Below, in pieces: positions 26,321 through 38,823 of a DNA stretch of 64,000 nucleotides. The stretch lies in NCBI RefSeq assembly GCF_050948215.1, contig NW_027489010.1, positions 1 to 64,000 on the forward strand, in the 5' to 3' direction. Source of the stretch: Halictus rubicundus (taxonomy: Eukaryota > Arthropoda > Insecta > Hymenoptera > Halictidae). Numbering within the stretch: position 1 is the stretch's first letter; each line of letters opens with the position of its first letter. Both the position numbers and the translations under genes were made by a program. The notes beneath the pieces are model-generated. The model worked only from the letters and a program-made list of their open reading frames with translations. It made no database searches and was not told where the DNA came from.

Positions 26321-27330
26321 GGACAGGATAGAGGATAGGATAGGGGATTTGATAGGATAGAGGATAGGATAGGATAGAAGATAGGATATGATAGAGGAAA
26401 TATGATAGGATAGGGGATAGGATAGGATAGAGGATAGGATAGGATAGAGGATAGGATAGGATAGAGGATAGGATAGGAAAGAGGATAGGATAGGATAGAG
26501 GATAGGAAAGGATAGAGGATAGGATAGGACAGAGGATAGGATAGGGGATTTGATAGGATAGGATAGAGGATAGGATAGGATAGAGGATAGGATAGGATAG
26601 AGGATAGGATAGGATAGAGGATAGGATAGGATAGAGGATAGGATAGGATAGAGGATAGGATAGGATAGAGGATAGGATAGGGGATTTGATAGGATAGAGG
26701 ATAGGATAGGATAGAAGATAGGATATGATAGAGGAAAGATGATAGGATAAAATAGAGGATCGGATAGGGGATAGGATAGGATAGAGGATATGATAGGATA
26801 GAAGATAGGATAGGATAGAGGATAGGATAGGATAGAGGATATAATAGGATAGAGGATTGGATAGAGGATAGGATAGGATAGAGGATAGGATAGGATAGAG
26901 GATAGGATAGGATAGAGGATAGGATAGGATAGATGATAGGATAGAATAGAGGAAAGGATAGGATAGAGGATTGGATAGAATAGAGGATAGATGATAGGAT
27001 AGGATAGAGGATAGGATAGGGGATTTGATAGGATAGAGGATAGGATAGGATAGAAGATAGGATATGATAGAGGAAAGATGATAGGATAAGGTAGAGGATC
27101 GGATAGGGGATAGGATAGCATAGAGGATAGGATAGGATAGAGGATAGGATAGGATAGAGGATAGGATAGGAAAGAGGATAGGATAGGATAGAGGATAGGA
27201 AAGGATAGAGGATAGGATAGGATAGAAGATACAATAGGATAGACGATAGGATAGTATAGAGGGTAGGATAGGATAGAGGATAGGATAGGATAGAGGATAG
27301 AGGATAGAGGATAGGATAGGATAGAGTATA
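26321..27330. repeat. 1,010-bp tandem duplication, copy 2
   Basis: This has the same marker series (26,398; 26,749; 26,841; 27,090; 27,232). It ends at GAGTATAGGATAGG, where the left copy has GAGTATAGGACAGG. Shortened relatives of this cassette occur at about 28.2-29.0, 32.9-33.7, 38.0-38.9 and 39.9-40.6 kb. Their GAAATATG-to-GATAAAATAG distances are 317, 300, 317 and 317 bp against 351 bp here, a difference of two or three 17-bp units. Confidence 0.9.
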
Positions 27331-30300
27331 GGATAGGATAGAGGATAGGATAGGACAGAGGATAGGATAGGGGATTTGATAGGATAGAGGATAGGATAGG
27401 ATAGGATAGAGGATAGGATAGGATAGAGGTTACGATAGGATAGAGGATAGGATAGGACAGAGGATAGGATAGGGGATTTGAAAGGATAGAGGATAGGATA
27501 GGATAGAGGATTGGATAGGATAGAGGATAGATGATAGGATAAGATAGAGGATCGGATAGGGGATAGGATAGGATAGAGGATAGGATAGGATAGAAGATAG
27601 GATATGATAGAGGAAAGATGATAGGATAGGATAGAGGATAGGATAGGATAGAGGATAGAGGATAGGATAGGATAGAGGATAGGATAGGATAGAAGATAGG
27701 ACAGGATAGAGGATACGATAGGATACAGGATAGGATAGGATAGAGGATAGGATAGGATAGAGGATAGGATAGGATAGAGGATAGGATAGGATAGAGGATA
27801 GGATACGATAGAGGATAGGATAGGACAGAGGATTGGATAGAATAGAGGATAGATGATAGCATAGGATAGAGGATAGGATAGGGGATTTGATAGGATAGAG
27901 GATAGGATAGGATAGAAGATAGGATATGATAGAGGAAAGATGATAGGATAAGATAGAGGATCGGATAGGGGATAGGATGGGATAGAGGATAGGATAGGAT
28001 AGAAGATACAATAGGATAGAGGATAGGATAGGATAGAGGATAGTTTAGGATAGAGGATAGAGGATAGGATAGGATAGAGGATAGGATAGGATAGAGGATA
28101 GGATAGGATAGAGGATAGGATAGGATAGAGGATAGGATAGGACAGAGGATAGCGTAGGGGATTTGATAGGATAGAGGATAGGATAGGATAGAGGATTGGA
28201 TAGAATAGAGGATAGATGATAGGACAGGATAGAGGATAGGATAGGGGATTTGATAGGATAGAGGATAGGATAGGATAGAAGATAGGATATGATAGAGGAA
28301 ATATGATAGGATAGGGGATAGGATAGGATAGAGGATAGGATAGGATAGAGGATACGATAGGATAGAGGATAGGATAGGAAAGAGGATAGGATAGGATAGA
28401 GGATAGGAAAGGATAGAGGATACGATAGGACAGAGGATAGGATAGGGGATTTGATAGGATAGGATAGAGGATAGGATAGGATAGAGGATAGGATAGGATA
28501 GAGGATAGGATAGGATAGAGGATAGGATAGGATAGAGGATAGGATAGGGGATTTGATAGGATAGAGGATAGGATAGGATAGAAGATAGGATATGATAGAG
28601 GAAAGATGATAGGATAAAATAGAGGATCGGATAGGGGATAGGATAGGATAGAGGATATGATAGGATAGAAGATAGGATAGGATAGAGGATAGGATAGGAT
28701 AGAGGATATAATAGGATAGAGGATTGGATAGAGGATAGGATAGGATAGAGGATAGGATAGGATAGAGGATAGGATAGGATAGAGGATAGGATAGGATAGA
28801 TGATAGGATAGAATAGAGGAAAGGATAGGATAGAGGATTGGATAGAATAGAGGATAGATGATAGGATAGGATAGAGGATAGGATAGGGGATTTGATAGGA
28901 TAGAGGATAGGATAGGATAGAAGATAGGATATGATAGAGGAAAGATGATAGGATAAGGTAGAGGATCGGATAGGGGATAGGATAGCATAGAGGATAGGAT
29001 AGGATAGAGGATAGGATAGGATAGAGGATAGGATAGGAAAGAGGATAGGATAGGATAGAGGATAGGAAAGGATAGAGGATAGGATAGGACAGAGGATAGG
29101 ATAGGGGATTTGATAGGATAGGATAGAGGATGGGATAGGATAGAGGATAGGATAGGATAGAGAGATAGGATAGGATAGAGGAGAGGATAGGATAGGATAG
29201 AGGATAGGATAGGATAGAGGATAGGATAGGATAGAGGATAGGATAGGATAGAGGATAGGATAGGATAGAGGATAGGATAGGATAGAGGATAGGATAGGAT
29301 AGAGGATAGGATAGACGATAGGATAGGATAGAGGATAGTATAGGATAGAGGATAGGATAGGACAGAGGATAGGATAGGATAGAGGATAGGATAGGATAGA
29401 GGATAGGATAGGATAGAGGATAGGATAGACGATAGGATAGGATAGAGGATAGGATAGGATAGAGGATAGGATAGGAAAGAGGATAGGATAGGATAGAGGA
29501 TAGGAAAGGATAGAGGATAGGATAGGATAGAGGATAGGATAGGATAGAGGACAGGATAGGATACAGGATTGGATAGGATACAGGGAAGGATAGGATTGAG
29601 GATAGGATAGGATGGAGGATAGGATAGGATAGAGGATAGGATAGGATAGAGGTTAGGATAGAGGATAGGATAGGATAGAGGATAGGATAGGATAGAGGAT
29701 AGGATAGGATAGAGGATAGTATAGGATAGAGGATAGGATAGGATAGAGGATAGAGGATAGGATAGGATAGAGGATAGGATAGGATAGAGGATAGGATAGG
29801 ATAGAGGATAGGATAGGATAGAGGATAGGATAGGACAGAGGATAGGGTAGGGGTTTTGATAGGATAGAGGATAGGATAGGATAGAGGATAGGATAGACGA
29901 TACGATAGGACAGAGGAAAGGATAGGATAGAGGATAGGATAGGATAGAGGATAGGATAGGACAGGGGATAGGATAGGGGATTTGATAGGATAGAGGATAG
30001 GATAGGATAGAGGATTGGATAGGATAGAGGATAGATGATAGGATAGGATAGAGGATAGGATAGGGGATAGGATAGGATAGAGGATAGGATAGGATAGAAG
30101 ATAGGATAGGATAGAGGATAGGATAGGATAGAGGATAGGATAGGATAGAGGATAGGATAGGATAGAGGATAGGATAGGATAGAGGATAGGATAGACGATA
30201 GGATAGGATAGAGGATAGGATAGGATAGAGGATAGGATAGGAAAGAGGATAGGATAGGATAGAGGATAGGAAAGGATAGAGGATAGGATAGGACAGAGGA

Positions 30301-30513
30301 TAGGATAGGGGATTTGATAGGATAGGATAGAGGATAGGATAGACGATAGGATAGGATAGAGGATAGGATAGGATAGAGGTCAGGATAGGATAGAGGGTAG
30401 GATAGAATAGAGGACAGGATAGGATACAGGATTGGATAGGATATAGGAAAGGATAGGATTGAGGATAGGATAGGATGCAGGATAGGATAGGATAGAGTAT
30501 AGGATAGGATAGA
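27180..30513. repeat. About 3-kb higher-order unit, copy 1
   Basis: The marker order is GATACAATAGG (27,231), GAGGGTAGG, GGTTACG (27,429), GATAGTTTAGG (28,043), AGCGTAGGGG (28,152), GAAATATG (28,299), GATAAAATAG (28,616), GATAAGGTAGAGG (28,957), GAGAGATAGG (29,159), a seven-unit pure 17-mer run, GACG (29,316), ACAGGGAAGG (29,583), GGTTAGAGG (29,653), GGGGTTTTGAT (about 29,850), GGTCAGG (about 30,379) and GATGCAGG (about 30,475). The same order occurs in copy 2 at offsets that fall from 4,701 to 4,587 in steps of 17 bp and one of 63 bp. Confidence 0.87.
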
Positions 30514-31880
30514 GGATTGGATAGGATAGAGGATAGATGATAGGATAAGATAGAGGATCGGATAGGGGATAGGATAGGATAGAGGATAGGATAGGATAGA
30601 AGATAGGATATGATAGAGGAAAGATGATAGGATAGGATAGAGGATAGGATAGGATAGAGGATAGAGGATAGGATAGGATAGAGGATAGGATAGGATAGAA
30701 GATAGGACAGGATAGAGGATACGATAGGATACAGGATAGGATAGGATAGAGGATAGGATAGGATAGAGGATAGGATAGGATAGAGGATAGGATAGGATAG
30801 AGGATAGGATACGATAGAGGATAGGATAGGACAGAGGATTGGATAGAATAGAGGATAGATGATAGCATAGGATAGAGGATAGGATAGGGGATTTGATAGG
30901 ATAGAGGATAGGATAGGATAGAAGATAGGATATGATAGAGGAAAGATGATAGGATAAGATAGAGGATCGGATAGGGGATAGGATGGGATAGAGGATAGGA
31001 TAGGATAGAAGATACAATAGGATAGAGGATAGGATAGGATAGAGGATAGTTTAGGATAGAGGATAGAGGATAGGATAGGATAGAGGATAGGATAGGATAG
31101 AGGATAGGATAGGATAGAGGATAGGATAGGACAGAGGATAGCGTAGGGGATTTGATAGGATAGAGGATAGGATAGGATAGAAGATAGGATAGGATAGAGG
31201 ATAGGATAGGATAGAAGATAGGATATGATAGAGGAAAGATGATAGGATAAGATAGAGGACAGGATAGGATAGAAGATAGGATATGATAGAGGAAAGATGA
31301 TAGGATAAGATAGAGGATCGGATAGGGGATAGGATGGGATAGAGGATAGGATAGGATAGAAGATAGGATAGGATAGAGGATAGGATAGGATAGAGGATAG
31401 TTTAGGATAGAGGATAGAGGATAGGATAGGATAGTGGATAGGATAGGATAGAGGATAGGATAGGATAGAAGATAGGATAGGATAGAGGATAGGATAGGAT
31501 AGAGGATAGATGATAGGATAGGATAGAGGATAGGATAGGGGATTTGATAGGATAGAGGATAGGATAGGATAGAAGATAGGATATGATAGAGGAAAGATGA
31601 TAGGAAAAGATAGAGGATCGGATAGGGGATAGGATAGGATAGAGGATAGGATAGGATAGAGGATAGGATAGGATAGAGGATAGGATAGGATAGAGGATAG
31701 GATAGGAAAGAGGATAGGATAGGATAGAGGATAGGAAAGGATAGAGGATAGGATAGGACAGAGGATAGGATAGGGGATTTGATAGGATAGGATAGAGGAT
31801 AGGATAGACGATAGGATAGGATAGAGCATAGGATAGGATAGAGGATAGGATAGGATAGAGGACAGGATAGGATAGAGGGT
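30514..31880. repeat. Partial restart of the 3-kb unit, later copied to 42.6-43.7 kb
   Basis: From about 30,511 the sequence repeats 27,505-28,170 at +3,006, including GATAGTTTAGG (31,049). It lacks one 17-mer before AGCGTAGGGG (31,142), as copies at 32.8 and 36.0 kb also do. It then departs into GAAGATAGG and GAGGAAAGATG words, a second GTTTAGG (31,400), GATAGTGGATAGG (31,435) and GATAGGAAAAGATAGAGG (31,605). About 30,735-31,886 recurs at about 42,595-43,745, offset 11,859-11,860. Confidence 0.82.
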
Positions 31881-34800
31881 AGGATAGGATAGAGGATAGG
31901 AAAGGATAGAGGATAGGATAGGATAGAAGATACAATAGGATAGACGATAGGATAGTATAGAGGGTAGGATAGGATAGAGGATAGGATAGGATAGAGGATA
32001 GAGGATAGAGGATAGGATAGGATAGAGTATAGGATAGGATAGAGGATAGGATAGGACAGAGGATAGGATAGGGGATTTGATAGGATAGAGGATAGGATAG
32101 GATAGGATAGAGGATAGGATAGGATAGAGGTTACGATAGGATAGAGGATAGGATAGGACAGAGGATAGGATAGGGGATTTGAAAGGATAGAGGATAGGAT
32201 AGGATAGAGGATTGGATAGGATAGAGGATAGATGATAGGATAAGATAGAGGATCGGATAGGGGATAGGATAGGATAGAGGATAGGATAGGATAGAAGATA
32301 GGATATGATAGAGGAAAGATGATAGGATAGGATAGAGGATAGGATAGGATAGAGGATAGAGGATAGGATAGGATAGAGGATAGGATAGGATAGAAGATAG
32401 GACAGGATAGAGGATACGATAGGATACAGGATAGGATAGGATAGAGGATAGGATAGGATAGAGGATAGGATAGGATAGAGGATAGGATAGGATAGAGGAT
32501 AGGATACGATAGAGGATAGGATAGGACAGAGGATTGGATAGAATAGAGGATAGATGATAGCATAGGATAGAGGATAGGATAGGGGATTTGATAGGATAGA
32601 GGATAGGATAGGATAGAAGATAGGATATGATAGAGGAAAGATGATAGGATAAGATAGAGGATCGGATAGGGGATAGGATGGGATAGAGGATAGGATAGGA
32701 TAGAAGATACAATAGGATAGAGGATAGGATAGGATAGAGGATAGTTTAGGATAGAGGATAGAGGATAGGATAGGATAGAGGATAGGATAGGATAGAGGAT
32801 AGGATAGGATAGAGGATAGGATAGGACAGAGGATAGCGTAGGGGATTTGATAGGATAGAGGATAGGATAGGATAGAGGATTGGATAGAATAGAGGATAGA
32901 TGATAGGACAGGATAGAGGATAGGATAGGGGATTTGATAGGATAGAGGATAGGATAGGATAGAAGATAGGATATGATAGAGGAAATATGATAGGATAGGG
33001 GATAGGATAGGATAGAGGATAGGATAGGATAGAGGATACGATAGGATAGAGGATAGGATAGGAAAGAGGATAGGATAGGATAGAGGATAGGAAAGGATAG
33101 AGGATACGATAGGACAGAGGATAGGATAGGGGATTTGATAGGATAGGATAGAGGATAGGATAGGATAGAGGATAGGATAGGATAGAGGATAGGATAGGAT
33201 AGAGGATAGGATAGGGGATTTGATAGGATAGAGGATAGGATAGGATAGAAGATAGGATATGATAGAGGAAAGATGATAGGATAAAATAGAGGATCGGATA
33301 GGGGATAGGATAGGATAGAGGATATGATAGGATAGAAGATAGGATAGGATAGAGGATAGGATAGGATAGAGGATATAATAGGATAGAGGATTGGATAGAG
33401 GATAGGATAGGATAGAGGATAGGATAGGATAGAGGATAGGATAGGATAGAGGATAGGATAGGATAGATGATAGGATAGAATAGAGGAAAGGATAGGATAG
33501 AGGATTGGATAGAATAGAGGATAGATGATAGGATAGGATAGAGGATAGGATAGGGGATTTGATAGGATAGAGGATAGGATAGGATAGAAGATAGGATATG
33601 ATAGAGGAAAGATGATAGGATAAGGTAGAGGATCGGATAGGGGATAGGATAGCATAGAGGATAGGATAGGATAGAGGATAGGATAGGATAGAGGATAGGA
33701 TAGGAAAGAGGATAGGATAGGATAGAGGATAGGAAAGGATAGAGGATAGGATAGGACAGAGGATAGGATAGGGGATTTGATAGGATAGGATAGAGGATAG
33801 GATAGGATAGAGGATAGGATAGGATAGAGAGATAGGATAGGATAGAGGAGAGGATAGGATAGGATAGAGGATAGGATAGGATAGAGGATAGGATAGGATA
33901 GAGGATAGGATAGGATAGAGGATAGGATAGGATAGAGGATAGGATAGGATAGAGGATAGGATAGACGATAGGATAGGATAGAGGATAGTATAGGATAGAG
34001 GATAGGATAGGACAGAGGATAGGATAGGATAGAGGATAGGATAGGATAGAGGATAGGATAGGAAAGAGGATAGGATAGGATAGAGGATAGGAAAGGATAG
34101 AGGATAGGATAGGATAGAGGATAGGATAGGATAGAGGACAGGATAGGATACAGGATTGGATAGGATACAGGGAAGGATAGGATTGAGGATAGGATAGGAT
34201 GGAGGATAGGATAGGATAGAGGATAGGATAGGATAGAGGTTAGGATAGAGGATAGGATAGGATAGAGGATAGGATAGGATAGAGGATAGGATAGGATAGA
34301 GGATAGTATAGGATAGAGGATAGGATAGGATAGAGGATAGAGGATAGGATAGGATAGAGGATAGGATAGGATAGAGGATAGGATAGGATAGAGGATAGGA
34401 TAGGATAGAGGATAGGATAGGACAGAGGATAGGGTAGGGGTTTTGATAGGATAGAGGATAGGATAGGATAGAGGATAGGATAGACGATACGATAGGACAG
34501 AGGAAAGGATAGGATAGAGGATAGGATAGGATAGAGGATAGGATAGGACAGGGGATAGGATAGGGGATTTGATAGGATAGAGGATAGGATAGGATAGAGG
34601 ATTGGATAGGATAGAGGATAGATGATAGGATAGGATAGAGGATAGGATAGGGGATAGGATAGGATAGAGGATAGGATAGGATAGAAGATAGGATAGGATA
34701 GAGGATAGGATAGGATAGAGGATAGGATAGGATAGAGGATAGGATAGGATAGAGGATAGGATAGGATAGAGGATAGGATAGACGATAGGATAGGATAGAG

Positions 34801-35102
34801 GATAGGATAGGATAGAGGATAGGATAGGAAAGAGGATAGGATAGGATAGAGGATAGGAAAGGATAGAGGATAGGATAGGACAGAGGATAGGATAGGGGAT
34901 TTGATAGGATAGGATAGAGGATAGGATAGACGATAGGATAGGATAGAGGATAGGATAGGATAGAGGTCAGGATAGGATAGAGGGTAGGATAGAATAGAGG
35001 ACAGGATAGGATACAGGATTGGATAGGATACAGGAAAGGATAGGATTGAGGATAGGATAGGATGCAGGATAGGATAGGATAGAGTATAGGATAGGATAGA
35101 GG
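31881..35102. repeat. About 3-kb higher-order unit, copy 2
   Basis: This carries the marker series of the 27.2-kb copy: GATACAATAGG 31,932, GGTTACG 32,130, GTTTAGG 32,744, AGCG 32,837, GATAAAATAG 33,283, GATAAGGTAGAGG 33,624, GAGAGATAGG 33,826, GACG 33,966, ACAGGGAAGG 34,170 and GGTTAGAGG 34,240. The pure 17-mer run before GACG has six units. A 63-bp loss (three 17-mers plus a 12-mer holding a GACG) follows at about 34,050. The unit restarts directly at 35,103. Confidence 0.87.
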
Positions 35103-36764
35103 ATAGGATAGACGATAGGATAGTATAGAGGGTAGGATAGGATAGAGGATAGGATAGGATAGAGGATAGAGGATAGAGGATAGGATAGGATAGAGTATAG
35201 GATAGGATAGAGGATAGGATAGGACAGAGGATAGGATAGGGGATTTGATAGGATAGAGGATAGGATAGGATAGGATAGAGGATAGGATAGGATAGAGGAT
35301 AGGATAGGATAGAGGTTACGATAGGATAGAGGATTGGATAGGACAGAGGATAGGATAGGGGATTTGAAAGGATAGAGAATAGGATAGGATAGAGGATTGG
35401 ATAGGATAGAGGATAGATGATAGGATAAGATAGAGGATCGGATAGGGGATAGGATAGGATAGAGGATAGGATAGGATAGAAGATAGGATATGATAGAGGA
35501 AAGATGATAGGATAGGATAGAGGATAGGATAGGATAGAGGATAGAGGATAGGATAGGATAGAGGATAGGATAGGATAGAAGATAGGACAGGATAGAGGAT
35601 ACGATAGGATACAGGATAGGATAGGATAGAGGATAGGATAGGATAGAGGATAGGATAGGATAGAGGATAGGATAGGATAGAGGATAGGATACGATAGAGG
35701 ATAGGATAGGACAGAGGATTGGATAGAATAGAGGATAGATGATAGCATAGGATAGAGGATAGGATAGGGGATTTGATAGGATAGAGGATAGGATAGGATA
35801 GAAGATAGGATATGATAGAGGAAAGATGATAGGATAAGATAGAGGATCGGATAGGGGATAGGATGGGATAGAGGATAGGATAGGATAGAAGATACAATAG
35901 GATAGAGGATAGGATAGGATAGAGGATAGTTTAGGATAGAGGATAGAGGATAGGATAGGATAGAGGATAGGATAGGATAGAGGATAGGATAGGATAGAGG
36001 ATAGGATAGGACAGAGGATAGCGTAGGGGATTTGATAGGATAGAGGATAGGATAGGATAGAAGATAGGATAGGATAGAGGATAGGATAGGATAGAAGATA
36101 GGATATGATAGAGGAAAGATGATAGGATAAGATAGAGGATAGGATAGGATAGAAGATAGGATAGGATAGAGGATAGGATAGGATAGAGGATAGGATAGGA
36201 CAGAGGATAGCGTAGGGGATTTGATAGGATAGAGGATAGGATAGGATAGAAGATAGGATAGGATAGAGGATAGGATAGGATAGAGGATAGGATAGGATAG
36301 AGGATTGGATAGAGGATAGGATAGGATAGAGGATAGGATAGGATAGAGGATAGGATAGGATAGAGGATAGGATACGATAGAGGATAGGATAGGACAGAGG
36401 ATTGGATAGAATAGAGGATAGATGATAGCATAGGATAGAGGATAGGATAGGGGATTTGATAGGATAGAGGATAGGATAGGATAGAAGATAGGATATGATA
36501 GAGGAAAGATGATAGGATAAGATAGAGGATCGGATAGGGGATAGGATGGGATAGAGGATAGGATAGGATAGAAGATACAATAGGATAGAGGATAGGATAG
36601 GATAGAGGATAGTTTAGGATAGAGGATAGAGGATAGGATAGGATAGAGGATAGGATAGGATAGAGGATAGGATAGGATAGAGGATAGGATAGGACAGAGG
36701 ATAGCGTAGGGGATTTGATAGGATAGAGGATAGGATAGGATAGAAGATAGGATAGGATAGAGGA
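35103..36764. repeat. Shortened restart of the 3-kb unit
   Basis: About 35,103-36,060 repeats 31,935-32,875 at +3,168 and then +3,185 (GAGGGTAGG 35,130; GGTTACG 35,315; GTTTAGG 35,929; AGCG 36,022). Its GGTTACG unit is followed by GATTGGATAGGACAGAGG where the other copies have GATAGGATAGGACAGAGG. About 35.9-36.7 kb matches 42.4-43.0 kb but holds about 190 bp more between the two AGCGTAGGGG words (36,022 and about 36,212). A second GTTTAGG lies at 36,612. Confidence 0.8.
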
Positions 36765-38823
36765 TAGGATAGGATAGAAGATAGGATAGGATAGAGGATA
36801 GGATAGGATAGAGGATAGATGATAGGATAGGATAGAGGATAGGATAGGGGATTTGATAGGATAGAGGATAGGATAGGATAGAAGATAGGATATGATAGAG
36901 GAAAGATGATAGGAAAAGATAGAGGATCGGATAGGGGATAGGGTAGGATAGAGGATAGGATAGGATAGAGGATAGGATAGGATAGAGGATAGGATAGGAT
37001 AGAGGATAGGATAGGAAAGAGGATAGGATAGGATAGAGGATAGGAAAGGATAGAGGATAGGATAGGACAGAGGATAGGATAGAGGATTTGATAGGATAGG
37101 ATAGAGGATAGGATAGACGATAGGATAGGATAGAGCATAGGATAGGATAGAGGATAGGATAGGATAGAGGACAGGATAGGATAGAGGGTAGGATAGAATA
37201 GAGGACAGGATAGGATACAGGATTGGATAGGATACAGGAAAGGATAGGATTGAGGATAGGATAGGATGGAGGATAGGATAGGATAGAGTATAGGATAGGA
37301 TAGAGGATAGGATAGACGATAGGATAGTATAGAGGGTAGATAGGATAGAGGATAGGATAGGATAGAGGATAGAGGATAGAGGATAGAGGATAGGATAGGA
37401 TAGAGGATAGGATAGGATAGAGGATAGGATAGGATAGAGGATAGGATAGGATAGAGGATAGGATAGGAAAGAGGATAGGATAGGATAGAGGATAGGAAAT
37501 GATAGAGGATAGGATAGGACAGAGGATAGGATAGGGGATTTGATAGGATAGGATAGAGGATAGGATAGACGATAGGATAGGATAGAGCATAGGATAGGAT
37601 AGAGGATAGGATAGGATAGAGGACAGGATAGGATAGAGGGTAGGATAGAATAGAGGACAGGATAGGATACAGGATTGGATAGGATACAGGAAAGGATAGG
37701 ATTGAGGATAGGATAGGATGGAGGATAGGATAGGATAGGATAGAGTATAGGATAGGATAGAGGATAGGATAGACGATAGGATAGTATAGAGGGTAGGATA
37801 GGATAGAGGATAGGATAGGATAGAGGATAGAGGATAGAGGATAATATAGGATAGAGGATAGGATAGGATAGAGGATAGGATAGGACAGATGATAGTATAG
37901 GGGATTTGATACGATAGAGGATAGGATAGGATAGAAGATAGGATAGGATAGAGGATAGGATAGGATAGAGGATAGGATAGGATAGAGGATAGGATAGAAT
38001 AGAGGATAGATGATAGGACAGGATAGAGGATAGGATAGGGGATTTGATAGGATAGAGGATAGGATAGGATAGAAGATAGGATATGATAGAGGAAATATGA
38101 TAGGATAGGGGATAGGATAGGATAGAGGATAGGATAGGATAGAGGATAGGATAGGATAGAGGATAGGATAGGAAAGAGGATAGGATAGGATAGAGGATAG
38201 GAAAGGATAGAGGATAGGATAGGACAGAGGATAGGATAGGGGATTTGATAGGATAGGATAGAGGATAGGATAGGATAGAGGATAGGATAGGATAGAGGAT
38301 AGGATAGGATAGAGGATAGGATAGGATAGAGGATAGGATAGGGGATTTGATAGGCTAGAGGATAGGATAGGATAGAAGATAGGATATGATAGAGGAAAGA
38401 TGATAGGATAAAATAGAGGATCGGATAGGGGATAGGATAGGATAGAGGATATGATAGGATAGAAGATAGGATAGGATAGAGGATAGGATAGGATAGAGGA
38501 TATAATAGGATAGAGGATTGGATAGAGGATAGGATAGGATAGAGGATAGGATAGGATAGAGGATAGGATAGGATAGATGATAGGATAGAATAGAGGAAAG
38601 GATAGGATAGAGGATTGGATAGAATAGAGGATAGATGATAGGATAGGATAGAGGATAGGATAGGGGATTTGATAGGATAGAGGATAGGATAGGATAGAAG
38701 ATAGGATATGATAGAGGAAAGATGATAGGATAAGGTAGAGGATCGGATAGGGGATAGGATAGCATAGAGGATAGGATAGGATAGAGGATAGGATAGGATA
38801 GAGGATAGGATAGGAAAGAGGAT
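36765..38823. repeat. Segment re-used at 43.3-44.5 kb, plus a 1-kb cassette
   Basis: About 36,765-37,998 matches 43,315-44,548 at a constant offset of 6,550. Shared words are GATGATAGGAAAAG (36,910), GAGGGTAGATAGG (about 37,335), GATAGGAAATGATAG (37,491) and GATAATATAGG (37,841). One difference noticed is GGGTAGG at about 36,951 against GGATAGG in the other copy. From about 38,000 the segment holds a cassette related to the 1,010-bp duplication (GAAATATG 38,093; GATAAAATAG 38,410). It includes a unique GGCTAGAGG at about 38,353. Confidence 0.82.

Noticed and set aside
27430..28011. Identical 193-codon minus-strand frames at 27,430-28,011, 32,131-32,712 and 39,074-39,655, suggesting a gene family
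   Set aside because: Their identity reflects duplication of the surrounding 3-kb repeat unit. The flanking non-frame DNA is equally conserved and the peptide is pure satellite translation.
22542..31829. Minus-strand open frame of about 3,095 codons, with similar ones at 3,700-12,594 and 34,240-42,876
   Set aside because: These have the same cause. They overlap other long frames in different phases and cross duplication junctions without any sign of selection on a protein.
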